Source: Bryobacteraceae bacterium
Lineage (GTDB): Bacteria; Acidobacteriota; Terriglobia; Bryobacterales; Bryobacteraceae
Reading direction: 5' to 3'
Length of the DNA: 64,000 nucleotides
Assembly: GCA_023384675.1 (NCBI GenBank)
Contig: JAHDVK010000016.1
Location: forward strand, 62,001-126,000
A program made the translations under genes and the position numbers. This document shows, one piece after another, positions 17,481 through 26,283 of the stretch (positions are counted from its first letter, which is position 1; each line of letters opens with the position of its first letter). Below the pieces are notes generated by a model. It saw nothing but the letters and a program-made list of their open reading frames with translations, did not search any database and had not been told where the DNA came from.

Positions 17481-19238
17481 TCAATCCAACTGGTCAACCT
17501 CCGATTTGATGATCATGTCCTGGAGGGCGTTGATGTCCTCGTCGGAAAGCCCCGGTCCCGTGTTGGGCCGAGCCGCTTCCTCGCTGGCTGGACGCACGGG
17601 CGCCGGATTGACGGTCGGGCCAATAATCGGCCCGGGCCCTACGGGTTGCGGCGGCGTGATGGGCGTGATGGGAGTGATGGGTCCGGGAGGAGGCAGCACC
17701 GGACCGGGCCCCACGACAGGCGGCCCCACTACGGGAGGGCCGATCACAGGCGGAGTGATCGGGCCGACCACTCGCAGGCAGCGGACCTTGGCCATCAGGG
17801 TTGCCTTGTGAGCATCGACGAGCCCCGCGCCGGTGGCGAGGTCGAAACCAGGCCCGGCGGGGTGGTTGTGATTGGGATGGCAGCGGCCGACGGTGACGTC
17901 GCGCGCCGTGCTCATCAGAATGCTGCGCACCTCGTGGGGTTTCAGGCGGGGGCAGGCCTGCTTGAGCAGCGCGGCAGCCCCGGCCAGTTGAGGCGCGGCG
18001 GCCGATGTGCCCGAGAAAGCGGCCCAGCCGTCGTTCGTGGCGGTTTCGTCGCCGTTGGGATGCGTTCCGCCGGCGTTGCCCCTGTCGATGTCGTCATTCG
18101 GCTCCACCGGCAGCATGATATACATGGCGCCCGGTCGCATGCCCACGAGCCCTGAAAGGTCGGGGCATTTCCGGCCCGGATAGACGTTCGAGATGAAGCC
18201 CGAGGAATAGTCCGAGGCGCGCAGGCTCTCGTCGGGGTTCATGAACACGCCGCCGGCGCTGATCACATCCGGATGCATTCCCGGGAAGCCCCAGTGGCCA
18301 TTGCCCGCCGACACCACAACGATAATACCTGCCGCCACCGCCGCCGCGATGGAGGTGGCGAGCGCGGTATTGGCGGCGGAAAGCGTGGAGCCGGGAACAC
18401 TGGAACCCCAGGAGCACGAAATAATGTGCGGATTCAGCGCCACGGCCGCATCAAAAGCGCCCTTGGTATTGGCGAAATTCATCTTGACCATCGTGAAATC
18501 CGCGTCGGGCGCCACTGCGAAAACATTGGCCGACTCGCCCGTGCCGTGGCCCGATTCGTCCCGCAGCGGATTCGCAGCGCCCGGACCCAGCACCACCGGC
18601 GAGGCGCGATAGCCGCGCGAGACGAAGAACGGGTGCTTGAACCAGCCCGAATCGGTCATTACCACCTTGATGCCCTTGCCGGTGATCCCGGAGCGATGGG
18701 CCTTGTCGGCGTTGCAGCCCAGCGACACACCCGCCGGCACGCTAAGGTGCCAATAAGCCTTCGGCGGCGCAAACGAGCTCGCCATGTAGTAGCGCGGCTC
18801 TTCGAGCGCCACGCCTTCCACGAGTCCCTCGAACTTCGTGCCGCGGGCGGAGATCAGCCCGGGCATGTCGGTGGACGGACATTCAACGAACTCCGCGAGA
18901 TCCTCGCCCACGACGGGCTTGATGACCGTGCGCTGCTCGATCGTCAGTTTTGTGTTGAACCCCTCCTCGTAGGTCTTCTGGCTCCCCGCGATGTTGATCG
19001 TGGAGCCGGTGATCTGGAGCACCTCGAAGCCCGCCTCGGCCAGCAGCGCGGCAGTGCGCTGCAAAAGCGAGGTCTCGGAGAAGAAGTTCATGAAGTTGGT
19101 GCTGTCGATGCGGCCGCCAGCGTCGAACATCGACATGCCGCCAGCGGAAAGCGGCGATACCTGCGCGAAGATTCGCTTCGGCATCACCGCGGTGTTTTTC
19201 GATTTTTGGGCGGACTGCGCCCGTTTCTTGGTTGCCAT
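17481..19238 (-). CDS. S8-family serine peptidase (subtilase) with N-terminal propeptide-like and Pro/Gly-rich C-terminal regions
   Basis: A 585-residue subtilase. The triad is Asp196 (VVMTDSGW), His231 (SGHGTGES) and Ser412 (FSGTSAAAP), with the oxyanion Asn in VVSAGNGHW. Residues about 50-110 resemble a propeptide and match the small protein of the same operon. The C-terminal 95 residues are a low-complexity Pro/Gly/Val/Ile tail (repeats of VVGPP and PIT) ending in a short acidic helix. No signal peptide is visible, so it may act in the cytoplasm or be secreted by another route. The start at 19238 has AGGAGGA just upstream. With a radical SAM peptide methyltransferase downstream, it is a candidate leader peptidase; this is inferred. 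Confidence 0.88.
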   Translation of the reverse strand: MATKKRAQSAQKSKNTAVMPKRIFAQVSPLSAGGMSMFDAGGRIDSTNFMNFFSETSLLQRTAALLAEAGFEVLQITGSTINIAGSQKTYEEGFNTKLTIEQRTVIKPVVGEDLAEFVECPSTDMPGLISARGTKFEGLVEGVALEEPRYYMASSFAPPKAYWHLSVPAGVSLGCNADKAHRSGITGKGIKVVMTDSGWFKHPFFVSRGYRASPVVLGPGAANPLRDESGHGTGESANVFAVAPDADFTMVKMNFANTKGAFDAAVALNPHIISCSWGSSVPGSTLSAANTALATSIAAAVAAGIIVVVSAGNGHWGFPGMHPDVISAGGVFMNPDESLRASDYSSGFISNVYPGRKCPDLSGLVGMRPGAMYIMLPVEPNDDIDRGNAGGTHPNGDETATNDGWAAFSGTSAAAPQLAGAAALLKQACPRLKPHEVRSILMSTARDVTVGRCHPNHNHPAGPGFDLATGAGLVDAHKATLMAKVRCLRVVGPITPPVIGPPVVGPPVVGPGPVLPPPGPITPITPITPPQPVGPGPIIGPTVNPAPVRPASEEAARPNTGPGLSDEDINALQDMIIKSEVDQLD

Positions 19239-19370
19239 TTGCAGATTCCTCCTGGAAAATACCCTCGCAGCGCAGCGGGGTCTGCGCGCACGAATCACCT
19301 TGTAATGCTGGAAATGAAGCGTGTCTGCCCGCCCCCGTTGGGCCGCACTACTTCAATGTTGAACAAGAGA

Positions 19371-19399
19371 ACAGTAAGGCATAGCGAGCAATGTGTCAA
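19371..19399 (-). promoter_or_regulatory. Sigma70-like promoter for the subtilase/radical SAM operon
   Basis: On the minus strand, TTGACA (19399-19394) is separated by 17 bases from TACTGT (19376-19371). The match of the -35 box is perfect and the spacer is optimal. It lies 130 bases upstream of the subtilase start in a stretch that is less GC-rich than its surroundings. Confidence 0.5.
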
Positions 19400-19494
19400 G
19401 GGAAAAAGTGCATTAAGGCAAAGATCAGGCGATAGTCCGGCAGCGGCGGCGGGCTTGCGCAGTGCGGCGGTGATTGACGATACACTGTGAGGCG

Positions 19495-20607
19495 ATGACC
19501 TCGCACACTCTTCGAGCGCCCACGCGCCTGCTCTTCGGACCTGGCCCATCGCCGGTGCATCCCCGTGTTTACGAAGCCATGCGGGAGCCGATCGTCGGCC
19601 ACCTGGACCCGTTCTTTTTCGAGGTGAATCAGGAGATCGCGCGCCTGCTGCGGACCTGCTACGGCACGGCGAATGAATTTACCATGGTGATCTCCGGGAC
19701 AGGCAGCGCGGGCATGGAGGCGGCTGTCGCCAACTTCGTCGAACCCGGCGCCAAGACGGCGATTTTCGCCAACGGATACTTTAGCGACCGGCTCGCCGAG
19801 ATGGCCGGCCGCCACGGGGCCGAAGTCGTACGCTTCGAGAAGCCCTGGGGCGAAGTTTACAGCGATGAGGAGGCGCGGGAGTTCATTTTGCGCGAACGGC
19901 CCGCGGTGGTGGCGTTCGTTCAGGCGGAGACCTCGACCGGCGCCTACCAGCGCCCCCACGCCATCGGCGCGACGGCCCGCGAGGTGGGCGCGATCTCGAT
20001 TATGGATTGCGTCACGAGCCTCGGCGGCATGCCGGTGGACGTGGATGCGGCCGGCATCGACGTAGCATACAGCGGCACGCAGAAGGCGCTTGGCTGCCCG
20101 CCGGGGCTTGCGCCGATCACCGTTTCGCCGCGCGGCGTCGAGTGGCTGCGGCAGCGCAAGACGAAGCCTGTGAGCTGGTATCTCGACCTGAAACTTCTGC
20201 TCGATTATTACGAGAGCGCGCACCGCTACCACCACACCGCGCCGATTTCAATGTTCTATGCGCTGCGCGAGGCGCTGGCGGTGATCGAGGAGGAAGGACT
20301 CGAAGCCCGGTGGGATCGGCACAAGCGCAATCACGAGTTGTTCGTGGCGGGATTGGCGGAGATCGGTGTCGAGATGCTCGTCGCCCCTGCCCATCGGCTC
20401 TGGACGCTGAACACGCCAAAGGTGCCCGAGGGCGTGAACGATCTGGAGGTGCGCAAAACGCTGATGGCGCGCCACAGCATCGAAATCGCCGGCGGCTTCG
20501 GCCCCCTGGCGGGCAAGGTCTTTCGCATCGGCACCATGGGCTACGGCTCGACGGAAGAGAATGTCCGGCTGCTGCTCGCCGCGCTGAAGGAGGCGCTGGG
20601 GCGGTAG
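19495..20607 (+). CDS. Class V PLP-dependent aminotransferase (alanine-glyoxylate/serine-glyoxylate type)
   Basis: A 370-residue fold-type I aminotransferase. The N-terminus FGPGPSPVHPRVYEAM is typical of the alanine-glyoxylate/serine-pyruvate group, SGTGSAGMEA provides the phosphate loop, DCVTSLGGMPVDVD carries the Asp contacting the pyridine nitrogen, and the Schiff-base Lys is in SGTQKALGCPPG. It would transfer an amino group from alanine or serine to glyoxylate or a similar 2-oxo acid in the cytoplasm. The start at ATG 19495 fits the family N-terminus; only a weak GAGG lies before it. It stands alone, convergent with the astacin-like gene (8 bases between stops). Exact amino donor is not predictable. 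Confidence 0.88.
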   Translation: MTSHTLRAPTRLLFGPGPSPVHPRVYEAMREPIVGHLDPFFFEVNQEIARLLRTCYGTANEFTMVISGTGSAGMEAAVANFVEPGAKTAIFANGYFSDRLAEMAGRHGAEVVRFEKPWGEVYSDEEAREFILRERPAVVAFVQAETSTGAYQRPHAIGATAREVGAISIMDCVTSLGGMPVDVDAAGIDVAYSGTQKALGCPPGLAPITVSPRGVEWLRQRKTKPVSWYLDLKLLLDYYESAHRYHHTAPISMFYALREALAVIEEEGLEARWDRHKRNHELFVAGLAEIGVEMLVAPAHRLWTLNTPKVPEGVNDLEVRKTLMARHSIEIAGGFGPLAGKVFRIGTMGYGSTEENVRLLLAALKEALGR

Positions 20608-20615
20608 GGGGCGCG

Positions 20616-23108
20616 CTACTTCGTATACACCCACACGCCCGGCTGCGAGGGCGTCCCGTCGCATGTCACGAAGAGCATGTGACGGCCGGGGCTGAGTCCT
20701 TCGGGGACGCGCGCCCAGATGCGGAACACACCGGGCGACAGGTCGTCGTAGGCTTCGATGCTGGTGAGTTCCACTTGGGACATCCCCAACTCCACGCCCA
20801 CGCGGCACACCGGCCGAACCTGTTGCGTCCGTCGCGATGAAGACTCGGGTGGGTCCGTCGCGCCAAAACCGGTTGCGAGAAAGTGGAATTGCTTCCATTC
20901 GCCCGCCGGCGTCTCCGGTGCGTTGTTCACCCAGTCCTCGTTCCAGACCAGCGCATCGCCCCTGCCCGTGCCGCCGCGCGTGAACACCCCGGGCGATGAC
21001 CTCGTCACCGAGACAAACCGCTGTCCGATCAACTGGCCATTCTGAAAGACGGTGATAAACGCGCTTTTCTGCCCTGCGATCTGCTCGGGCACGATGCCGG
21101 TGATGGCGCGGCCGTTCACCTCCCGCAGCGGCGCAGCGTATCCGTTGAACAGCACGCGCACGCCAGCTATTTCCGTGGGCAACTCCAGCCCGCCCCAATG
21201 TTGCGCCTGCACCGGAGCCGTCAACTCCTGGTTGAAACGGTAGAGCAGGAAAGCCTGGCCGGGAACGAATGGGCCGGTCTGCTGCGAGGCCGCTCCCAGG
21301 AACGACGAGGCCGGTATGCCGCCGCCGGGCGTGCTCACCGCGACGAACTGAACTGGTTCCTCGATCACGACCTGCTCGGGGTTGCGCGTGCCGCCCAGGT
21401 CGCCGCTCCAATGCAGAAACCGCCCGGTGGCCGTATCCAGCCCTTCCACGGTCAGCAGCAGACCGTGGTCGTACAACCCGTCGGGAGATGAGGGGATCAG
21501 CCGGATGTTGCCCGGCTGCTGCCCGGTCTGCTCGCGCGCGGTGATCGCGTAAGACGTACGGAAGTTCGCCATCAGCGTTGCGGATTCCCCGCCCGCCGCG
21601 TAGGTGTGTCTGGAGTCCGCGCCGTGGCTCCAGCTCTGAAACTGGTGGACGATCGAGGAGACAAACGTGTTCGCACGCTCCGGCGCGATGATCTGGTGCT
21701 GCGAGCCCGGCTCCCACACGAACGAGGCGGGCGGGAACACGCGCGCGCCGTCCACGGTGATCCCAACGTGCGGCGCGGTGGAGGTGATCGTCGTCAACGG
21801 CTTGTCCGTGAACAGCGCGATGAGATTCAAATCGCGATCGAGCCGCACGGTCAGCGGATTGGCGGACCAGCCAACAAACTGCGTTCCCAGCGAGAAACCG
21901 TCGCGGCCCATGTCCTGCCAGCGGTGGAACTTGAGCCCGGGATTCGGGCGCGCGGTCAGGCGGATTTCGGTGCCAGCGGGATAGTAGCCGTCCTCGCTGG
22001 CGGGCCACACCTCGATCCAGCCGCCCTCCATCGGCGCTGGCGGTCGAGGCACGGTCAGCCGCGCCATCTGCTGATACCGGGCCTGATAGACGAACGTGTC
22101 CTCGCTCACCACGATATCGGTCTCCAGACCGGCTTCGGGATTATGGCTCCAATCCACGAAGCGGTGCCGTTGGACCAGCCCCGAAGACGCGATCTGGTTC
22201 AGCGGTACGCTCACCCCGTGGATTTCGCCGGGCTTCCACGGGAAGCTCACGGGCGTGGCGTGCTCCTCGCCGTCCACCACCACAGTGAGGCCCGCCGGAG
22301 CGGTTGTGATGGTTACCCCCGGCGGCGCTTGTCCCGCAAGCTGATAAGCGGCGGCGGCATCGGCGGCGGTCAGCCCTGAACGCACACCCAGCGGGATCCC
22401 TAAAGGAACGGACTGCATCGTCGGCCCCGGCTTGCTGGCAAAACCGCGATCCGTGTAGTGCATCACCGAGCCGTAATCGTACGGCCCCAGGTCCACACCG
22501 TCGCTCAGGCGTGAATCGTACTGGCCCCAGGCGCTGCGCTCAATGTTCTCGTAGCGCACGCGGACGTGCCGGTCGCGGTCCAGCCGCGATTGGGTATGCC
22601 AGAACCCGATGGCGTGGCCGAGTTCGTGGACTGTCGTCACGGTGGAACAGCCGTCGGCCAGGTTTACGGGCTGCTCGCCCCCTGTGCGCCCCACCGCCGA
22701 AGAACAGCCCGAGTCCACCGAACGGATGCGGACATACGCACCCTCGTTGGTCCGCTCCACGAACCGGAACGGCGTGCGCTCCTCCAAGTGACGGATCGCG
22801 TCCACCGCCCGCTGCGGGTTGCGCATCGCGGGGTCGATCACATAATGGACCACCGCCCCCGGCCAGCGCCGGCTCTCGTTGTCGATCACCACGCCCCGGA
22901 TGAGCTTGCCCTCGGGGACCGCTTCCGCGTCCACGGGCTCGATCTCGTCGAGGCGCGCCAGCAGAATATCGCCCTCCACCAGCGCCCAGCCGTCCATCAC
23001 GCGGTACTCGATCACCTGCCCGCGCCACACCCCCGTGTAGAACTCATCGGAGGGCGACTGCGCGAACAGGGCTGCCGCCAGCAACAGGAACAGAACGAAG
23101 CGCTTCAC
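20616..23108 (-). CDS. Secreted astacin-like metalloprotease with repeat domains and Solibacter-type C-terminal domain
   Basis: An 830-residue secreted protein, GTG start, signal peptide MKRFVLFLLLAAALFAQ. The metalloprotease domain has the zinc motif HELGHAIGFWH and the Met-turn SVMHYTDRGF, matching astacins. The Glu that normally follows the third His is Thr here (FWHTQSR). Next come two or three InlB-type/'bacterial repeat' modules (TTAPAGLTVVVDG, STAPHVGITVDG, FLHWSGDLGG). The C-terminal 230 residues (VPGQAFLLYRF to the end) resemble the Solibacter uncharacterised C-terminal domain (TIGR03437), found in many secreted proteins of this lineage. It is likely a surface or extracellular protease. 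It is divergent from the PQQ-type gene. Confidence 0.85.
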   Translation of the reverse strand: MKRFVLFLLLAAALFAQSPSDEFYTGVWRGQVIEYRVMDGWALVEGDILLARLDEIEPVDAEAVPEGKLIRGVVIDNESRRWPGAVVHYVIDPAMRNPQRAVDAIRHLEERTPFRFVERTNEGAYVRIRSVDSGCSSAVGRTGGEQPVNLADGCSTVTTVHELGHAIGFWHTQSRLDRDRHVRVRYENIERSAWGQYDSRLSDGVDLGPYDYGSVMHYTDRGFASKPGPTMQSVPLGIPLGVRSGLTAADAAAAYQLAGQAPPGVTITTAPAGLTVVVDGEEHATPVSFPWKPGEIHGVSVPLNQIASSGLVQRHRFVDWSHNPEAGLETDIVVSEDTFVYQARYQQMARLTVPRPPAPMEGGWIEVWPASEDGYYPAGTEIRLTARPNPGLKFHRWQDMGRDGFSLGTQFVGWSANPLTVRLDRDLNLIALFTDKPLTTITSTAPHVGITVDGARVFPPASFVWEPGSQHQIIAPERANTFVSSIVHQFQSWSHGADSRHTYAAGGESATLMANFRTSYAITAREQTGQQPGNIRLIPSSPDGLYDHGLLLTVEGLDTATGRFLHWSGDLGGTRNPEQVVIEEPVQFVAVSTPGGGIPASSFLGAASQQTGPFVPGQAFLLYRFNQELTAPVQAQHWGGLELPTEIAGVRVLFNGYAAPLREVNGRAITGIVPEQIAGQKSAFITVFQNGQLIGQRFVSVTRSSPGVFTRGGTGRGDALVWNEDWVNNAPETPAGEWKQFHFLATGFGATDPPESSSRRTQQVRPVCRVGVELGMSQVELTSIEAYDDLSPGVFRIWARVPEGLSPGRHMLFVTCDGTPSQPGVWVYTK

Positions 23109-23175
23109 TTCTTCATCATATTTGATGAGGATTTACGGGAGGAATCGGGGCTTCGCCCGTCATAATTGAGGAGTC

Positions 23176-24603
23176 ATGCCGTATTTCCTCGCTCTTTTGT
23201 TGATGCTGGCAGCCGCCCAGCCTGCCGCGACTGAATGGAAGCGTTTCCGGGGCCCGAATGGCACAGGTGTTGCCGAGACCGGCCCGCTGCCCGCCGAATT
23301 CGGCAGGGAGAAGAACCTTGTGTGGCGCGCCGCGCTCGCGCCCGGGTACTCCTCACCTGTTGTGGGCAACGAGTGCGTCTTCGTCACCTCCTATGACGGC
23401 CCCAAGGAGGCGCACACGGGCTGGACTCACTGCATCGGCCGCGCTGACGGCGCCGAACGCTGGAAACGACCCGGATTCACTCTCGACAAACGGTTCCTGT
23501 CCGTCAACACACCCGTTTCCGCCACCGCCGTCACCGATGGCGACAACGTGTATGTCTTCTTCGAGGCCGCCGGGCTGATCAGCTATGACGCCCAGGGCCA
23601 GGAACGCTGGCGCCGCGAGTTGGGCCGCTTTAACAACCCCTACGGCATGGCAAATTCGCCGATTCTCGCCGGCGGCGCGCTCATCCTCCAGGCCGACCAG
23701 GATACGGAAGCATACCTGCTCGCCGTCGACGCCGCCACCGGCCGTACGCTGTGGCGGATCGAGCGGCCGGATGTACAGCACGGTTACTCTACGCCCGTGG
23801 TCTGGCAGCCCGAAAAAGGAGCGGCCCAACTCATCATTTCCGGCTCCTACCAGGTCGCGGGCTACTCCGTGGAAACGGGCGAAAAGCTCTGGTGGGTGGA
23901 GGGCATGGCGTGGCAGGCGAAGTCGGTGCCGGTGCTCGATGGCAACCGGCTGTACGTCCACTCGTGGATGGCGGAACTGAGCGAAATCACGTCAAAACTG
24001 CCAAAGAACACGCCCTGGAAGGCGTTTTTGCGCGATTTTGACGCGGATGGCGACGGGAAAATCGCGAAGTCTGAAGCGCCGGACGAGGAGATGGCCAAGC
24101 TCTGGTTCCTGTTCGACCTCGACCGCTCCGGCTTCATCGAACAGAAGGATTACGAGATTGTCCAGGCCCGCACCACGGCCAAAAGCGGCCTGTTTGCAAT
24201 CGATCTCGGCGGACGCGGCGATCTTACCAAGACCGCCATTCGCTGGAAAGCGGAAAAGACCCTGCCCAACATCCCGTCGCCGGTGCTCTACCGCGGCGTG
24301 CTCTATGTGCTGAAAGAAGGCGGAATTCTGACGGCCTACAGTCCCGCGGACGGCGCGATCCTGAAGCAGGGCCGGGTAGAGGGAGCGCTTGACGCCTACT
24401 TCGCTTCCCCCATTGCGAGCGACGGCAAGATCATCACCGCCGCCAAGGGCGGTAAGGTTGCGGTGCTGAAGGCCGGCCCGGATTGGGAGGTGCTCCACGT
24501 CAACGATCTCGATGAGGAGCTTTGGGCGACGCCCGCCATCGCCGGCGGCCAATTGTACGTGCGCACCCAAAACGCGCTCTATTGCTTCGGTCTGGCGCAG
24601 TAG
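23176..24603 (+). CDS. Secreted PQQ-type beta-propeller protein with an EF-hand insertion
   Basis: A 475-residue protein with a short signal peptide (residues 1-18) and the N-terminal motif WKRFRGPNGTGVAE of the PQQ-like WD40 family. Propeller blades show LLAVDAATGRTLWR, GYSVETGEKLWW and LTAYSPADGAILKQG. Two EF-hand loops are inserted between blades: DFDADGDGKIAK (residues 287-298) and DLDRSGFIEQKD (314-325), both with the 12-residue calcium-ligand pattern. Family members often act as outer-membrane or periplasmic scaffolds and are not necessarily PQQ enzymes. No catalytic PQQ-dehydrogenase Cys pair or Asp motif was found. It is divergent from the astacin-like gene by 67 bases. Role unknown. 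Confidence 0.85.
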   Translation: MPYFLALLLMLAAAQPAATEWKRFRGPNGTGVAETGPLPAEFGREKNLVWRAALAPGYSSPVVGNECVFVTSYDGPKEAHTGWTHCIGRADGAERWKRPGFTLDKRFLSVNTPVSATAVTDGDNVYVFFEAAGLISYDAQGQERWRRELGRFNNPYGMANSPILAGGALILQADQDTEAYLLAVDAATGRTLWRIERPDVQHGYSTPVVWQPEKGAAQLIISGSYQVAGYSVETGEKLWWVEGMAWQAKSVPVLDGNRLYVHSWMAELSEITSKLPKNTPWKAFLRDFDADGDGKIAKSEAPDEEMAKLWFLFDLDRSGFIEQKDYEIVQARTTAKSGLFAIDLGGRGDLTKTAIRWKAEKTLPNIPSPVLYRGVLYVLKEGGILTAYSPADGAILKQGRVEGALDAYFASPIASDGKIITAAKGGKVAVLKAGPDWEVLHVNDLDEELWATPAIAGGQLYVRTQNALYCFGLAQ

Positions 24604-24671
24604 AAGCGGTTTCGTCCAGTGATTGGCCCTCCGCCTGCCAGCGTGCACTTGCGCGTCGTCTATTGCTTCGT

Positions 24672-24950
24672 ACGCCAGTGTCGTTTGGCACTACAGGCCG
24701 CAATCTGCCCGTAATTCGCAGCGGCCACACGAAACATTTCGATTTCTTGCTGTTCAGGAACTTCGCGGTGTTCGAGAGCAAGACGCCGCAGTTGCACAGC
24801 GGGTTCTTCAACATCTTTAATCTGGTCCAGTTTGCCGCTCCCACAGGCGCGCAGGGCGGTGTGAACTTCGGTACTATCAATGCGCAGCGCATCGATCCGC
24901 GCAACATCCAGTTCGCGTTGCGCTTGATCTTCCAGCAGCCGCAATGCTGA
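24672..24950 (+). pseudogene. C-terminal remnant of an Oar-like TonB-dependent receptor
   Basis: The + frame ending at the TGA at 24948-24950 reads VSFGTTGRNLPVIRSG, then HFDFLLFRNFAVFES, FNIFNLVQFAAP, FGTIN and PRNIQFALRLIF. This order is the classic C-terminus of Oar-type TonB receptors (FGNxGRNxLRGPG, LFKNF, FNxxNxxxF, PRxIQFALRL). Only the last about 90 residues remain: there is no start codon context, no barrel upstream and no plug domain, since the PQQ-type gene ends at 24603. It is a truncated gene fragment, probably left by deletion or recombination. The upstream junction lies near 24672. Confidence 0.75.
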
Positions 24951-25152
24951 TTTTGAGAACAATCACCCGCCGGACGGCCGCAGGAAATCTTTTCGCGGCG
25001 ATGCTCGGAGGGCAGGACCAGACCGAGGAGCGGATGTTCGCCATTCCCGGTTGCCGCCAGCCTGTTGTGGGCGAAGGCGTCGCCGAAGTCTCTCGAGGGC
25101 CGGCCGCTCATCCGCTCGACTTGCTGCGCCCTGCACGGCGCCAATCGCCCGG
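24951..25152. other. Gene-free stretch after the receptor remnant
   Basis: About 200 bases between the receptor fragment and the first NTF2-fold gene. A short + frame from 24959 reads ITRRTAAGNLFAAMLGGQ, which resembles a Tat-type N-terminus, but it has no homologous continuation and stops at 25174. With the fragment before it, the region 24604-25152 looks like decayed sequence. I see no promoter, repeat or RNA. Confidence 0.4.
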
Positions 25153-25560
25153 TCAGACCCCGTGTTCCAGTTGATGGCGATATTCGGCCGCATCGAAATG
25201 GCCTTCAGACGAGGCGATGAGCCCGTCGCTTCCGAAGGACCATAGCTCGAAGCCGCTGATGAGGACCCTGCGTCCCATCCCTCCCGGTCCGGTGTTGGTC
25301 CCGGAAAGAGTCCAGTGATACTCAGCCCTCGCAGTCCAGACCCGAACATCCGTCATGATCACGCAGAGATCGGGGAACGCAACCATGAAGGAACGCGCCA
25401 CCCCGGCGATGGCGTTCCGCCCGACGGCGGGCGGGCCATCATTGACCCGCAGCGAGCCTTCAGGCGAGTAGAATTCGGCGACGCTCTCGGGATTCTGGCT
25501 GCACCAGGCCGCGGTGTAGCGCGCGGCGAAGTCCCTCAGGTTCAAGGAGTCAGGTGACAT
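25153..25560 (-). CDS. SnoaL-like/NTF2-fold protein
   Basis: A 135-residue protein of the SnoaL/NTF2 cone fold. The helical N-terminus LRDFAARYTAAWCSQNPESVAEFYSPEG, cut here to its core LRDFAARYTAAW, is followed by the strands VARSFMVAFPDLCV and ISGFELWSFGSDGLIASS that are standard in this family. The start at 25560 fits the family length. Members are small enzymes or binding proteins of varied function, so no reaction can be assigned. Two NTF2-fold genes are consecutive on this strand (the next ends upstream at 25653) with 92 bases between, and neither has a signal peptide. Confidence 0.78.
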   Translation of the reverse strand: MSPDSLNLRDFAARYTAAWCSQNPESVAEFYSPEGSLRVNDGPPAVGRNAIAGVARSFMVAFPDLCVIMTDVRVWTARAEYHWTLSGTNTGPGGMGRRVLISGFELWSFGSDGLIASSEGHFDAAEYRHQLEHGV

Positions 25561-25652
25561 CGGGGCCGATTCTAGCAGACGAGGGCAAGGGAGCTCAGGT
25601 ATTACGGATGCACCCGGCCGCGCCGGGGCAGAGGAATTCACAGCCTGCGGGA

Positions 25653-26027
25653 TCAAGCATGGAGATGGAAGACTTTGCAGATGATCTTCCACTCGCCATC
25701 CACTTTGAGCAGGGTGAACATGTCGGTGAAGCGGTGGCCGCCCCAGTTGTCGAGTTCGAGCCTGGCGAGAGCCACGGTTTCGCCGATGTCGATGGAGGCG
25801 ATGGCGCCCTGGAGTCCGGCGGCGGGGGGATTTTGATCGACCCAGTCGAAGAGCCCCTGGATGGGGCCGCCGATGAACTCGGGCCCGAGGTAGCCGAAGA
25901 TGGTGGCGTCCTGATGGAAGGCGGACTTCATGTCGTCGCCGCGGCCGGAGATTCCACCGCTGATGTATTGCTGGATCACCCGTTCGATGGCCTGGCGGTC
26001 GGCGACAGCGGCAGCAGATTCGTTCAT
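25653..26027 (-). CDS. NTF2-fold protein, lumazine-binding-like (Lumazine_bd_2 type)
   Basis: A 124-residue cytoplasmic protein. The N-terminal helix AAVADRQAIERVIQQYISGG, the middle motif FHQDATIFGYLG and the C-terminal strands FTDMFTLLKVDGEWKIICKVF, of which the core is LLKVDGEWKII, fit the putative lumazine-binding NTF2 subfamily. ATG at 26027 has AGGAGG at an ideal distance. This subfamily often sits beside oxidoreductases, and an SDR and an alcohol dehydrogenase follow divergently. No catalytic residue can be assigned with confidence. Confidence 0.8.
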   Translation of the reverse strand: MNESAAAVADRQAIERVIQQYISGGISGRGDDMKSAFHQDATIFGYLGPEFIGGPIQGLFDWVDQNPPAAGLQGAIASIDIGETVALARLELDNWGGHRFTDMFTLLKVDGEWKIICKVFHLHA

Positions 26028-26283
26028 GCAGCCTCCTAATTCTGGTTCAAGACTGTTGGAGAGAATAGCACGGGAGAGCGGGAGACCGACGGGAGTATGA
26101 ACGCCAGGTTGTCGGGATTCGGCAATCTCGAGCGCGGTCTGGCAGATCATCGACTGCCCCCTGCGTTGAGACAAGCGGTCAACACACTGTGTCTCAGAAA
26201 AGTACGGCACCTCTCCCCCGCAAGAGCGCATCTCTTGGGAAGCTGCCCGCCGCCGATGGCCCGTGCTATTCTTTATGGACTCT

